Shown here: positions 25,131-37,023 of the stretch, one piece after another
Layout: each line of letters starts with the position of its first letter
Numbering within the stretch: the first letter of the stretch is position 1
DNA from: Bacteroidales bacterium
GTDB lineage: Bacteria > Bacteroidota > Bacteroidia > Bacteroidales > P3
Length of the DNA: 51,894 nucleotides
Direction of reading: 5' to 3'
NCBI GenBank assembly: GCA_009785425.1
Contig: WQWI01000012.1
Coordinates: 1-51,894, forward strand
Notes under the pieces: generated by a model
The model's database searches: none
What the model was told of the DNA's origin: nothing
What the model saw: the letters and a program-made list of their open reading frames with translations, nothing else
Translations under genes and position numbers: made by a program

Positions 25131-26429
25131 ATGGCTTATTTATTTACATCAGAATCGGTGTCAGAAGGACACCCCGACAAGGTAGCAGATCAAATCTCCG
25201 ATGCTTTGTTGGATGAATTTTTACGTCGCGATCCGGAAGCGAAAGTGGCGTGTGAAACGCTTGTAACAACAGGTTTGACCGTGTGTGCAGGCGAAGTGAA
25301 AACAAATTGTTACGTTGATGTGCAAACAATCGCACGAGAAACCATTCGAAAAATCGGTTACACCAAAGCCGAATATCGTTTTGATGCGGATTCTTGCGGT
25401 GTGATTTCCGCTATTCATGAACAATCGCAAGATATTAATCAAGGCGTTGTTCGCAAAAAAGTGGAAGAGCAAGGTGCCGGCGATCAAGGTATGATGTTTG
25501 GTTATGCGTGCAACGACACAGATACTTATATGCCGATGCCCGTCGAATTATCGCACATTTTTTTACAGGAATTAGCCGCTATTCGTCGTGAAGGAAAACA
25601 AATGAAGTATCTGCGTCCCGATTCTAAGTCGCAAGTTACGGTTAAATACGAAAACAACGGAAAACCGATAGCCATTGATGCTATTGTGATTTCGACACAG
25701 CATGATGATTTTGCCGAAGAGAAAAAAATGCTTGCAACAATCAAAAAAGATGTTGAAACAATTTTAATTCCACGCGTGAAAAAAACATTGCCAAAGCGTG
25801 TACAGGCTTTGTTTAATGCGAAATACAAGTTGTTTGTAAATCCAACCGGAAAGTTTGTAATCGGCGGTCCTCACGGCGATACCGGCTTGACGGGTCGAAA
25901 AATTATTGTTGACACTTACGGTGGAAAAGGTGCTCATGGCGGTGGTGCATTTTCCGGAAAAGATCCCTCTAAAGTCGACCGTTCGGCTGCTTATGCGATG
26001 CGCCATATTGCAAAGAATCTTGTCGCAGCAGGCGTTTGCGAAGAAATTTTGGTGCAGGTGGCGTACGCTATCGGCGTAGCACAGCCGGTCGGTTTATATG
26101 TAAATACCTACGGAACGTGCAAAGCTAAGAAAAGCGGAAAAATCATTTCAGACAGCGAAATTGCAACTATCGTTTCTAAACTAATAGATCTACGTCCTTT
26201 TGCGATTGTAAATCGTTTCGGTTTGAAGAATCCTATTTACTTTCCAACCGCTTCTTACGGGCATTTCGGAAGGGATCACTACAAAAAAGACATTGAAGTT
26301 TTTTATCCCGGAAAAGATGTCAAATCCAAAAAAATTGGCAAGGAGACCAAGTATTTCAAAACCGTTGAATTTTTTGCGTGGGAAAAATTGGATTTAATAA
26401 AAGACTTCAAAAAGGCGTTTGGTGTATAA
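25131..26429 (+). CDS. metK: S-adenosylmethionine synthetase
   Basis: Makes S-adenosylmethionine from methionine and ATP. Motifs: GHPDK at residues 13-17, the ATP site [12 protein letters not shown] at 115-126, and [19 protein letters not shown] in the C-terminal part. The 432-aa length fits the Bacteroidota type, which carries extra residues. The leader contains a SAM-II-like aptamer and a terminator, so the gene is probably repressed by its own product. Confidence 0.97.
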   Translation: MAYLFTSESVSEGHPDKVADQISDALLDEFLRRDPEAKVACETLVTTGLTVCAGEVKTNCYVDVQTIARETIRKIGYTKAEYRFDADSCGVISAIHEQSQDINQGVVRKKVEEQGAGDQGMMFGYACNDTDTYMPMPVELSHIFLQELAAIRREGKQMKYLRPDSKSQVTVKYENNGKPIAIDAIVISTQHDDFAEEKKMLATIKKDVETILIPRVKKTLPKRVQALFNAKYKLFVNPTGKFVIGGPHGDTGLTGRKIIVDTYGGKGAHGGGAFSGKDPSKVDRSAAYAMRHIAKNLVAAGVCEEILVQVAYAIGVAQPVGLYVNTYGTCKAKKSGKIISDSEIATIVSKLIDLRPFAIVNRFGLKNPIYFPTASYGHFGRDHYKKDIEVFYPGKDVKSKKIGKETKYFKTVEFFAWEKLDLIKDFKKAFGV

Positions 26430-26430
26430 T

Positions 26431-26482
26431 GTCGTTTCGACTACGCTCAACGACCGGACATGGTGGCTGAGCGTAGTCGAAG
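26431..26482. repeat. Inverted repeat after metK
   Basis: TTCGACTACGCTCA (26436-26449) and TGAGCGTAGTCGAA (26468-26481) form a perfect 14-bp stem. The arms share the CGACTACGCTC core of the 69-bp elements at 5783 and 15103. It lies between the convergent metK and AMP nucleosidase genes and may double as terminator. Confidence 0.85.
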
Positions 26483-26483
26483 C

Positions 26484-27257
26484 CTAAAATTCAAACCGAA
26501 GATGTTTCACCGTAAGCCCGTTGTACATCAACTGCTTCAACGAGTCAATACCGATATCTAAATGCAATTGCGCATAATTCGTGCTTACCGTTTTGTCGCT
26601 TGACGTTGTTTTCACTCCTTCCGGATTCATCGGATTATCTGATACAAGCAGCAATGCACCCGTTGGAATCTGATTGGCAAATCCTGCAATAAAAATCGTT
26701 GCGGTTTCCATATCTATTCCGATACATTTGAGTGAATTCAAGTATCCTTTGAATCGCTCGTCGTGCTCCCAAACACGACGGTTTGTTGTGTAGATAGTAC
26801 CCGTCCAGTAATCTTTGTCGTTGTCGCGAATCGTTGTGGATACAGCTTTTTGCAGACTAAAGGCAGGCAAGGCGGGTACTTCTTTTGGAAAATAATCTCG
26901 AGATGTTCCTTCACCGCGAATGGCTGCTATCGGAAGAATAAAATCGCCAAGCTGAGTTTTTTTGAAACCACCACATTTTCCCAAAAACAAAACAGCTTTT
27001 GGACTAATTGCACTCAGCAAATCCATGATTGTTGCAGCATTCGGACTTCCCATACCGAAGTTGATAATCGTAATATTTTCGTGTGTTGCGCATTGCATGG
27101 CTTTACCCATTCCTTGGACATCTACACCGAATTTTAGTGCAAAGCGACTGACATATTCATGAAAATTAACCAAAATTATATATTCTCCAAATTCTGAAAG
27201 TTGCATTCCTGTGTAGCGAGGAAGCCAGTTTTCTACGATTTCATGTTTTGTATTCAT
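26484..27257 (-). CDS. amn: AMP nucleosidase
   Basis: Phosphorylase-superfamily enzyme that removes ribose 5-phosphate from AMP, releasing adenine. The 257-aa protein contains INFGMGSPNAATIMDLL, AVLFLGKCGG and GIDMETATIFIAGFA, the superfamily's phosphate and base sites (Met-Glu pair). It is the short form common in Bacteroidota, lacking the N-terminal domain of the E. coli enzyme. The frame extends upstream to 27368, across its own promoter and the divergent typA start, so ATG 27257 is chosen. Confidence 0.88.
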   Translation of the reverse strand: MNTKHEIVENWLPRYTGMQLSEFGEYIILVNFHEYVSRFALKFGVDVQGMGKAMQCATHENITIINFGMGSPNAATIMDLLSAISPKAVLFLGKCGGFKKTQLGDFILPIAAIRGEGTSRDYFPKEVPALPAFSLQKAVSTTIRDNDKDYWTGTIYTTNRRVWEHDERFKGYLNSLKCIGIDMETATIFIAGFANQIPTGALLLVSDNPMNPEGVKTTSSDKTVSTNYAQLHLDIGIDSLKQLMYNGLTVKHLRFEF

Positions 27258-27271
27258 ACAACAATTTCTTG

Positions 27272-27279
27272 CAAAGATA
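27272..27279 (-). promoter_or_regulatory. amn promoter -7 box
   Basis: TATCTTTG on the minus strand, 14 nt before the amn ATG, divergent from the typA promoter. Confidence 0.6.
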
Positions 27280-27287
27280 CGAAAAAT

Positions 27288-27318
27288 TTTGAAACCTGCC
27301 GTTTTTTTCGTATCTTTG
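27288..27318 (+). promoter_or_regulatory. typA promoter
   Basis: TTTG at 27288-27291, spacer 19 bp, -7 box TATCTTTG at 27311-27318; start codon at 27344. Confidence 0.7.
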
Positions 27319-27343
27319 CACTCTTTTTTTTGAATCAAATTCA

Positions 27344-29146
27344 ATGACAAACATTCGAAACATCGCAATTATCGCTCACGTTGACCACGGAAAAACCACG
27401 TTGGTCGATAAAATCTTACACCAATGCCAACTGTTTAGAGAAAATCAAGATGTTGGCGAACTGCTTTTAGACAACAACGATTTGGAGCGTGAACGTGGAA
27501 TTACCATTTTGGCAAAAAATGTATCCGTGCGTTATAAAGACACAAAAATAAACATCATCGATACGCCCGGCCACAGTGATTTTGGTGGCGAGGTGGAACG
27601 TGTTTTGAATATGGCGGATGGTGTTTTATTGGTGGTTGATGCGTTCGAGGGTCCGATGCCTCAAACCCGCTTCGTGCTTCAAAAAGCAATCGACATGAAT
27701 CTGAAACCCATTGTGGTTATCAATAAAGTTGATAAGCCGAATTGCGACCCGGAACTCACACAGGAAGCGGTTTTCGATTTGATGTTTAGTTTGGGTGCTA
27801 CTGAAGAGCAGTTGGATTTTCCAACTGCTTACGGTTCGTCAAAACAAGGTTGGATGAGTGACGACTGGAAAAATCCGACCGATAATATTTCTTATCTTTT
27901 GGATTTGATTTTGGATCACATCAAACCACCGCAATCGCCTGAAGGCAATACACAAATGATGATTACGTCGTTGGATTATTCATCGTATATCGGTCGTATT
28001 GCAGTGGGTCGTTTGTCGCGTGGAACGCTAAGTGCAGGACAAAATGTTACGCTGATCAAACGCGATGGAAAACAAAGTAAACAAAAAGTAAAAGAACTTT
28101 ACATTTTCGAAGGATTGGGCAAAGAAAAAGTCAAGGCTGAAATCCAGGCAGGCGAAATTTGTGCAATTATGGGCTTGGAAAACTTCGACATCGGCGATAC
28201 AATTGCTGATTTTGAAAATCCAGAACCGCTTACGCCCATCGCTGTTGAAGAGCCCACAATGAACATGTTTTTTACAGCAAACAATTCGCCATTTTTTGGA
28301 AAAGAAGGCAAGTTTGTAACATCGCGACATATCCACGACAGGCTTTATCAAGAACTCGAAAAAAACTTGGCGATGCGTGTGGAAAACTCGCCAAATAATG
28401 ATGGTTATACCGTTTTCGGACGTGGCATTTTGCACTTGTCCATTCTGATAGAAACCATGCGTCGCGAGGGCTATGAACTGCAAGTGGGACAGCCCCAAGT
28501 AATCGTAAAAGAAATCAACGGACAAAAACACGAGCCGATCGAATATTTAACGATTCACTCTCCTGAAGGATTTTCCGGAAAAGTCATCGAATTGGTAACC
28601 ATGCGTCGTGGAGAAATTTTAACGATTGAAAATCGCGGAGAACGCACACATATGGAATTTTCGATACCTTCGCGAGGAATCATTGGCTTGAGAAACAACA
28701 TACTTACTGCCACCGAAGGCGAAGCAATCATGGCACATCGTTTCAAGGCATACGAGCCTTGGAAAGGCGATTTAGGTACAAGACGACAAGGGGCTCTCAT
28801 CGCCAAAGAAACCGGTACGGCTTACGCATACGCCATCGACAAATTGCAAGATCGTGGAAGATTTTTTATTGAACCCAATGAGGATGTTTACGTTGGTCAA
28901 GTGATTGGTGAACACATTCGTCAAGAAGATTTGGTTGTGAATGTAACCATCTCAAAAAAACTGACTAACTTCCGTGCTGCCGGAGCCGATGACAAAACAG
29001 GTATAGCACCGGCAATCAAATTTTCGTTGGAAGAAGCCATGGAGTATATCGGCGATGACGAATATTTGGAAGTTACGCCGCAATCGCTACGTTTGCGAAA
29101 AATTATGCTTAGTGAGGTTGACCGCAAACGGGCATTGAAAAGTTAA
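27344..29146 (+). CDS. typA: Ribosome-binding GTPase TypA/BipA
   Basis: Translational GTPase involved in ribosome assembly and stress. The G domain holds [10 protein letters not shown] (11-20), RGITILAKN switch I, DTPGHSDF (73-80, catalytic His intact) and NKVD (127-130). EF-G-like domains II and III, domain V and the BipA-specific C-terminal domain follow. Length 600 aa is typical. The canonical DTPGH here contrasts with the altered motif in the EF-G paralogue at 46105. Confidence 0.97.
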   Translation: MTNIRNIAIIAHVDHGKTTLVDKILHQCQLFRENQDVGELLLDNNDLERERGITILAKNVSVRYKDTKINIIDTPGHSDFGGEVERVLNMADGVLLVVDAFEGPMPQTRFVLQKAIDMNLKPIVVINKVDKPNCDPELTQEAVFDLMFSLGATEEQLDFPTAYGSSKQGWMSDDWKNPTDNISYLLDLILDHIKPPQSPEGNTQMMITSLDYSSYIGRIAVGRLSRGTLSAGQNVTLIKRDGKQSKQKVKELYIFEGLGKEKVKAEIQAGEICAIMGLENFDIGDTIADFENPEPLTPIAVEEPTMNMFFTANNSPFFGKEGKFVTSRHIHDRLYQELEKNLAMRVENSPNNDGYTVFGRGILHLSILIETMRREGYELQVGQPQVIVKEINGQKHEPIEYLTIHSPEGFSGKVIELVTMRRGEILTIENRGERTHMEFSIPSRGIIGLRNNILTATEGEAIMAHRFKAYEPWKGDLGTRRQGALIAKETGTAYAYAIDKLQDRGRFFIEPNEDVYVGQVIGEHIRQEDLVVNVTISKKLTNFRAAGADDKTGIAPAIKFSLEEAMEYIGDDEYLEVTPQSLRLRKIMLSEVDRKRALKS

Positions 29147-29292
29147 TCGGATTTGGTGATTTCTGATAGGTTTCGTGTCTTTGCATCAAAAACTATGAAA
29201 TGTCCTAATGCCAATCGAGAGCAGAACAATATCTTATGCAGGTTTACTAATCCCAAATTTTTAAAGCAATTCACAACCATTGACACCGCAAT

Positions 29293-30270
29293 TTAAAGAT
29301 TACGGGATGCTTGCCGAAATTGCCGTGAAGAAGTAAAGTTGCGTTCGTGCTCAATTCCGTACGCTAATTCGGCGCCAAATAAAACAATCGTCCAACTTAA
29401 TTTTATCCAAACCAACAACAACGGTAGTGCCGCGAGGCTACCGTAGATTGTGTTGTAGGAAGAAATCGCTATCTGGACATTAAAGTAGTAGTATTGCAAA
29501 GCTTGGAATGCAGCTCCGGCAAAAATCGCAGCCCAAAAAGATGATCGAGGATTTATTTTCTGATAAGGTACGCTTTGGTAAATGATAAAAAACAGGACGC
29601 AAAAAATACCGACCGGAATAAGAAAACTGGTTAGAAACTGTAGTGATTCTTGAAGAAGTTCCGGAAAAAAACGAATGATATTTGCCGAAATAAAAATGTT
29701 TGCTGCTGATCCGATAACAAGCAAGCTCGGTACGATAAGCACAAACAACAAAAAGCCCAACATGCGAGACACAAACCTTCTGCGTTTGCGCACATTCCAG
29801 ATATTGTTCATGGTTTTTTCGATACTACTTAGCATGGTAATAATCGACCAAAAGAAAAACACCAATGCAACTACACTGATCACTCCAACCTTTGCTTCGG
29901 AAATGATTCTTTGCGAGAATGTCATTAGTCTTTCGCCGAGATTCTCTTGTCCGCCTAATGCCGAATAAATTTGACTGTTCAGAAAGTACTCCAGCCCGAA
30001 CAACATCGCAACTCCATACGCAATTGCAAAAAACGGAACAACTGCGAAAAGTGAGTAATATGTTAAATCCGAAGCACTGACCGTGCACTGATTTTTCTGA
30101 AATTGCTTAACAGTGATACTTAAAATTCGGCTGACTTTGTACCACACTTTTTTGAATGCAGACAAGCCAACTTCTGCAGAAACCAGCCAAATTTTTACCG
30201 TGAAAAAATGGATGATTCTTTTGATAAAAAGCTTGATTTTTCTGAAATTAGATGATATTTCTTCTTTCAT
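29293..30270 (-). CDS. YihY/BrkB-family membrane protein
   Basis: A 325-aa protein with about six hydrophobic segments and the family's SDLTYYSLFAVVPFFAIAYG motif after the first segment, plus KINPRSSFWAAIFAGAAFQ and LLLVWIKLSWTIVLFGAELAY. Once called ribonuclease BN; now regarded as an inner-membrane protein of uncertain, possibly transport, function. Its ATG overlaps the stop of the upstream aminotransferase by 4 bp, so the two are translationally coupled. The 146 bp before its 3' end (29147-29292) show no gene. Confidence 0.9.
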   Translation of the reverse strand: MKEEISSNFRKIKLFIKRIIHFFTVKIWLVSAEVGLSAFKKVWYKVSRILSITVKQFQKNQCTVSASDLTYYSLFAVVPFFAIAYGVAMLFGLEYFLNSQIYSALGGQENLGERLMTFSQRIISEAKVGVISVVALVFFFWSIITMLSSIEKTMNNIWNVRKRRRFVSRMLGFLLFVLIVPSLLVIGSAANIFISANIIRFFPELLQESLQFLTSFLIPVGIFCVLFFIIYQSVPYQKINPRSSFWAAIFAGAAFQALQYYYFNVQIAISSYNTIYGSLAALPLLLVWIKLSWTIVLFGAELAYGIEHERNFTSSRQFRQASRNL

Positions 30271-31451
30271 TTTTCTAGAGCATTTTTGAAAATTTTAGAA
30301 GCTTCTTTGATTTGCTCCTCCGTGATAATCAATGGGGGAGTAAGAGCCAAAGACTGATAGTTGAACAGCAACCAAAGTAAGAGCAATCCGTTTTCGATGC
30401 AAGTTGTAACAACGTTTTCGATGTCTATGTTTTCGTTTAATTCGACTGCCAAAAATTGACCTTTACCGCGAATTTCTTTGATTTCAGGATGCTGAAAATA
30501 TTTGCGAATGAGTTCTTCATTGCGATTAACTTGTGCTAAAAATTTGGGATCAGAAATAATTTCAAGCGAAGCCAATCCCGCCGCACACGAAACCGGATGT
30601 CCGCCAAATGTTGTGGCATGACCGAGCAGCGGATGTCCGTTGTTGAGCCTGTCCATGCGTTCGACAGAAGAAACGAAAGCACCAATCGGCATTCCGCCGC
30701 CCATACTTTTGGCAATGCACAAAATATCGGGAACGATAAGGTAATGTTCAAAAGCAAACAATTTTCCGGTGCGTCCGAAACCGGTTTGGATTTCGTCGAA
30801 AATCAAGAGTGCACCCGTTTCGGTACAACGTTCTCGCAAAGCCTGTAAAAACTCGGAGTTCGGAAGTTCCATGCCCGCTCCGGAACGAATCACTTCGGTA
30901 ATGACACAGCAGGTTTTTTCGGTAATTTCCGAAAGTTGTTCGATGTTATTAAACTCCAAAAGCTTGGTGTCCGGCAACATCGGCTGAAATAAGCTGCGAT
31001 AGCTTTCGTTGCCGAGTACGCTCATGGCACCCATTGTGCTACCGTGATAAGCATTTTTGAAACTGATAATTTCCGAACGATGATTGTTCAAACGTGCTAA
31101 TTTTATTGCACCTTCTACAGCTTCCGAACCTGAATTGACATAAAAAAGCTGTTGTAAGTTCGAAGGTAAAAACGAACAGATTTTTTGTGCAAAATCAACT
31201 TGCGGCTGCTGGATAAACTCACCATAAACCATCGTGTAAGAAAATTTCTGTAATTGATTTTCGATTGCAGAAATCACTTTTGGGTGACGGTTTCCCAAAT
31301 TGTTGGCACACATTCCTGATGTGAAATCAATATATTTTTTTTCGGATTTATCCCAAATATGAACGCCTTCCGCACGTTCCACGTCCACCATAAACGGCTT
31401 GAATGTGGTGGTTTGTGCAAGGTAGCGTTTGAAAAGAACAGATGAGTTCAC
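30267..31451 (-). CDS. Class III pyridoxal-phosphate aminotransferase (acetylornithine/ornithine aminotransferase-like)
   Basis: A 394-aa fold-type I enzyme. YVNSGSEAVEGAIKLAR (104-120) binds phosphate, IFDEIQTGFGRTGK (217-230) contains the cofactor Asp219, and CIAKSMGGGMPIG has the Schiff-base Lys248. It transfers an amino group from an omega-amino substrate such as acetylornithine or a related compound. No arginine or other pathway genes flank it, so the substrate stays open. It shares a transcript with the YihY-type gene (4-bp overlap). Confidence 0.88.
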   Translation of the reverse strand: MNSSVLFKRYLAQTTTFKPFMVDVERAEGVHIWDKSEKKYIDFTSGMCANNLGNRHPKVISAIENQLQKFSYTMVYGEFIQQPQVDFAQKICSFLPSNLQQLFYVNSGSEAVEGAIKLARLNNHRSEIISFKNAYHGSTMGAMSVLGNESYRSLFQPMLPDTKLLEFNNIEQLSEITEKTCCVITEVIRSGAGMELPNSEFLQALRERCTETGALLIFDEIQTGFGRTGKLFAFEHYLIVPDILCIAKSMGGGMPIGAFVSSVERMDRLNNGHPLLGHATTFGGHPVSCAAGLASLEIISDPKFLAQVNRNEELIRKYFQHPEIKEIRGKGQFLAVELNENIDIENVVTTCIENGLLLLWLLFNYQSLALTPPLIITEEQIKEASKIFKNALEK

Positions 31452-31474
31452 GATGTTTTAATTTTATTCCAATG

Positions 31475-31482
31475 CAAAGATA
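31475..31482 (-). promoter_or_regulatory. Promoter -7 box for the aminotransferase-yihY pair
   Basis: TATCTTTG on the minus strand, 23 nt before the ATG at 31451. Confidence 0.6.
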
Positions 31483-31551
31483 CGAAAAAATCCTTAACAA
31501 AAATTAACATACCTTAACACTTTTTAAGTTTTTTATTCGGTTTTTTTGTTG

Positions 31552-31559
31552 TATTTTTG
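31552..31559 (+). promoter_or_regulatory. Promoter -7 box for the PIF1-type helicase; decides its start
   Basis: TATTTTTG lies downstream of an in-frame TTG at 31546, which therefore cannot be the start. The first usable in-frame codon after it is GTG 31582. Confidence 0.6.
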
Positions 31560-31581
31560 CAAAATCAAACTCAGAAAAAAC

Positions 31582-33660
31582 GTGCAAACAACTCCCGAAT
31601 TACAATTAGCCAACGATTTTGTGGCGTTTTCGTCCAAAAATATGTTTCTCACCGGACGTGCCGGAACTGGAAAAACTACGTTTTTGCACCAACTTAAGGC
31701 ACATTCGCCCAAGCGTATGATTGTGGTTGCGCCAACAGGAGTGGCGGCAATCAATGCCGGAGGCGTTACCATTCACTCGTTTTTTCAATTACCACTGACA
31801 CCTTTCTTGCCGACACATCCGCCCGAAAATTTCAACAAAATGTTTCGGAAGGAAAAAATCAATATCATCAAAAGTTTGGATTTAGTAGTGATTGATGAAA
31901 TCAGTATGGTTCGTGCCGATGTGCTCGATGCAGTGGATGCGGTTTTGCGACGGTTTAGACGAAACTCAAAACCTTTCGGAGGCGTTCAACTGCTGATGAT
32001 TGGCGATTTACAACAGCTTCCGCCTGTTGTAAAAGATGAAGAGTGGAATATTCTGAAAACGGTTTATCAAACGCCCTACTTTTTTAGTAGCCATGCATTG
32101 AATAAAACGGATTATGTGACGATCGAACTCAAGCAGATTTTCCGGCAACGCGACGAAAATTTTATTGAGATTTTGAACCAAGTTCGAAACAATCAACTCA
32201 ATTCGGATTCTTTAGAAGTGCTTAATTCACGCCATTCTCCCAATTTTCAAGAAACGTCCGATGAACGAATTATCCAACTAACAACGCATCGCTATCAAGC
32301 CCAAGATATCAACCAACAAAAATTAGAGGCAATCCCTGAAGAGGAGTACGTTTTTGAAGCCCAAGTTTACGATGATTTTCCCGAATGGACTTATCCCGTT
32401 GAAAAAGATTTGAGGCTTAAACTTGGCGCACAAGTGATGTTTGCAAAGACCGATACCGAAGCATCTAAACAATTTTACAACGGAAAAATTGGCGAAATTA
32501 TGGATATTTCCGACCATAAAATCGTGGTAAAATGTCCGAACGATGATTTTGAAATTACAGTTCCACGTGCGGAATGGAAAACCATTCGTTATGAAATTGA
32601 CGAGGAAACCAAAGCGATTCGTGAGCGTGTTGTCGGCACGTTTGTTCAGTATCCGTTGCGGTTGGCGTGGGCGATGACGATTCACAAAAGTCAAGGTTTG
32701 ACGTTTGACAAAGTGGCGATTGACGCACGTGCCGCATTCGCACACGGACAGGTATACGTAGCGTTGAGTCGTTGCAAAACGCTGGAAGGTTTGGTGCTGA
32801 CATCAAGAATCGATGCGAATTGTTTGCACAACGATCAGCAGATTCGACAGTACACGGATGAAGTTGAACAAAATCAACCTGACGAAAAGCGTTTGCAACA
32901 AGCGAAATTAGACTATCAGCGTGAATTATTATTCGAACTTTATGACTTATCGCACTTGCTTCGCCTTTCAAAACGCACACTGAAATTTTACTACGAACAT
33001 GCCAACAGTATTGTCGGAAATTTAAGAAACATGCTTTCGGAAATTGCGAATTGCTTGGAAAAAGAATTAAATCCTGTGATACAAAAATTTCACAACCATC
33101 TGAATTATTATCTTTCGCAATCACAGATCTTAGAGGAAAACCAGGATTTTCAAACGAAAATAAAATCATCGCAAGCATACTTTTCGGACATTTTGAACTA
33201 TCTCAAAGAGGAGTATTTTGAAAAAATAAATTTCACATCCGACAACAAAGAAGTTAAATCGCAAATCAAAGATGTGTTGCAACAAATCAACAATGAAATT
33301 TTCTACAAATTAGCCTGTTTCAATGCTTGCAAAGATGGATTTTTCCTGCCGGCTTTCGTTGACGAACGTGCCAAAGCCACGTTGATAGAGCCCAAACCTC
33401 CCAAAGCATCAAAAGTAGAAAAAATAACATCAACAGACGATGTTGAAGACCCCGAACTGTTTGAGGAATTACGCTTGTGGCGAAAAGTCAGAGCCGAAGA
33501 AATGGACATCCCTGCCTATTGCATTTTGCACACCAAAACTCTCGTTTCAATCGTCAATCTAAAACCCCAAACCCTTGAGGAATTGGCTAAAATCAAGGGT
33601 TTTGGAAAAGCTAAAATAAAATCTTTTGGAGAGGAGATTTTGGAATTGTTGAGGCAATAA
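31582..33660 (+). CDS. PIF1-like DNA helicase with C-terminal HRDC domain
   Basis: A 692-aa SF1B helicase. Motifs in order: Walker A GRAGTGKTT (about 25-33), TGVAAINAGG (Ia), Walker B VVIDEISMV, GDLQQLPPV (III), and the C-terminal UvrD-like block AMTIHKSQGLTFDKVAID and YVALSRC. A helical linker leads to an HRDC domain (RLWRKVRAEEMDIPAYCIL ... KIKGFGKAK) that binds nucleic acid. The GTG start at 31582 is chosen because the promoter lies just before it. Such proteins may unwind structured DNA, including hairpins and quadruplexes; that role here is inference. Confidence 0.9.
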   Translation: MQTTPELQLANDFVAFSSKNMFLTGRAGTGKTTFLHQLKAHSPKRMIVVAPTGVAAINAGGVTIHSFFQLPLTPFLPTHPPENFNKMFRKEKINIIKSLDLVVIDEISMVRADVLDAVDAVLRRFRRNSKPFGGVQLLMIGDLQQLPPVVKDEEWNILKTVYQTPYFFSSHALNKTDYVTIELKQIFRQRDENFIEILNQVRNNQLNSDSLEVLNSRHSPNFQETSDERIIQLTTHRYQAQDINQQKLEAIPEEEYVFEAQVYDDFPEWTYPVEKDLRLKLGAQVMFAKTDTEASKQFYNGKIGEIMDISDHKIVVKCPNDDFEITVPRAEWKTIRYEIDEETKAIRERVVGTFVQYPLRLAWAMTIHKSQGLTFDKVAIDARAAFAHGQVYVALSRCKTLEGLVLTSRIDANCLHNDQQIRQYTDEVEQNQPDEKRLQQAKLDYQRELLFELYDLSHLLRLSKRTLKFYYEHANSIVGNLRNMLSEIANCLEKELNPVIQKFHNHLNYYLSQSQILEENQDFQTKIKSSQAYFSDILNYLKEEYFEKINFTSDNKEVKSQIKDVLQQINNEIFYKLACFNACKDGFFLPAFVDERAKATLIEPKPPKASKVEKITSTDDVEDPELFEELRLWRKVRAEEMDIPAYCILHTKTLVSIVNLKPQTLEELAKIKGFGKAKIKSFGEEILELLRQ

Positions 33661-33693
33661 AAAAAAGCGGAACATCACGTTCCGCTTTTTTTT
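33661..33693. terminator. Bidirectional terminator between the helicase gene and aqpZ
   Basis: GCGGAAC (33667-33673) and GTTCCGC (33679-33685) flanked by As and a long T-run, serving both convergent genes. Confidence 0.9.
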
Positions 33694-34378
33694 ATTGTTG
33701 TGATGGTTTCAAATACTTGTAAACTATCCCCGCACAAATCGCTGCGGCAATAGGAACTAAAATGAACATCCACAATTGCGACAAAGCTAAATTGCCATCA
33801 GCAAACAACGCCTGACTGATACTACGTGCAGGATTCACAGAAGTATTAGTTACAGGAATACTCACTAAGTGAATAAGCGTAAGTGCCAAACCGATTGCAA
33901 TACCTGCGAAGCCCGGAGATGCTGCTCTGTCCGTTGCACCTAAAATGATAAGCAAGAACATAAATGTCATTACAAATTCCGTAATTATAGCAGCACCCAT
34001 ACCGAAGCCGCCCGGTGAATGCGCACCCCAGCCGTTGGCTGCAAATTGACCGGCATCAGAACCGTTGCCGGTTACAATGACGAAAAGAACAGCTGCTGCT
34101 GCAATCGCACCCAAAATTTGAGAACAAATGTAAGGCAAAATATCTTTGCCGTTAACACGTCCGTTTGCCCATAAACCAAGGGTTACAGCCGGGTTAAAGT
34201 GTGCACCGGAGATGTGTCCTACGGCATAAGCCATCGTTACAACGGCTAAACCAAAAGCCAAAGACACGCCAAGAAAACCGATACCAAAGCCCGGAAATCC
34301 TGCGGCTAATAATGCACTTCCGCAACCTGCGAATACAAGCCAAAAAGTGCCTAGAAATTCTGCTAAATTTCGTTTCAT
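33692..34378 (-). CDS. aqpZ: Aquaporin Z
   Basis: Water channel of the inner membrane. Six transmembrane segments and two NPA boxes: HFNPAVTLG (Asn62) and NTSVNPARS (Asn182). The stretch [20 protein letters not shown] agrees closely with water-specific AqpZ, including His170 and the selectivity Arg. Length 228 aa is normal. It diverges from rsmE. Confidence 0.95.
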   Translation of the reverse strand: MKRNLAEFLGTFWLVFAGCGSALLAAGFPGFGIGFLGVSLAFGLAVVTMAYAVGHISGAHFNPAVTLGLWANGRVNGKDILPYICSQILGAIAAAAVLFVIVTGNGSDAGQFAANGWGAHSPGGFGMGAAIITEFVMTFMFLLIILGATDRAASPGFAGIAIGLALTLIHLVSIPVTNTSVNPARSISQALFADGNLALSQLWMFILVPIAAAICAGIVYKYLKPSQQ

Positions 34379-34425
34379 AATGATAATTTTTTTAAGGTTG
34401 ATTTGTTATTTTTCTGATTTCTTTG

Positions 34426-34433
34426 CAAAGATA
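34426..34433 (-). promoter_or_regulatory. aqpZ promoter -7 box
   Basis: TATCTTTG on the minus strand, 47 nt before the aqpZ ATG. Confidence 0.6.
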
Positions 34434-34445
34434 CGAAAATTTTAC

Positions 34446-34453
34446 TACCTTTG
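34446..34453 (+). promoter_or_regulatory. rsmE promoter -7 box
   Basis: TACCTTTG 15 nt before the rsmE ATG, divergent from aqpZ. Confidence 0.6.
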
Positions 34454-34468
34454 CAAAAATAAAATACA

Positions 34469-36965
<2,497 letters not shown>

Positions 36966-36987
36966 TTAGTTTTTGATGATACGGGTG

Positions 36988-36995
36988 CAAAGGTA
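36988..36995 (-). promoter_or_regulatory. pyrG promoter -7 box
   Basis: TACCTTTG on the minus strand, 25 nt before the pyrG ATG. Confidence 0.6.
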
Positions 36996-37023
36996 CGAAA
37001 AAAAGTTGAATACGACAAATATG

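Noticed and set aside
29147-29292. Possible small gene after typA
   Set aside because: A promoter-like GTGTCTTTG and an ATG exist, but the frame has no motif and typA plus the YihY-type gene converge on this gap.
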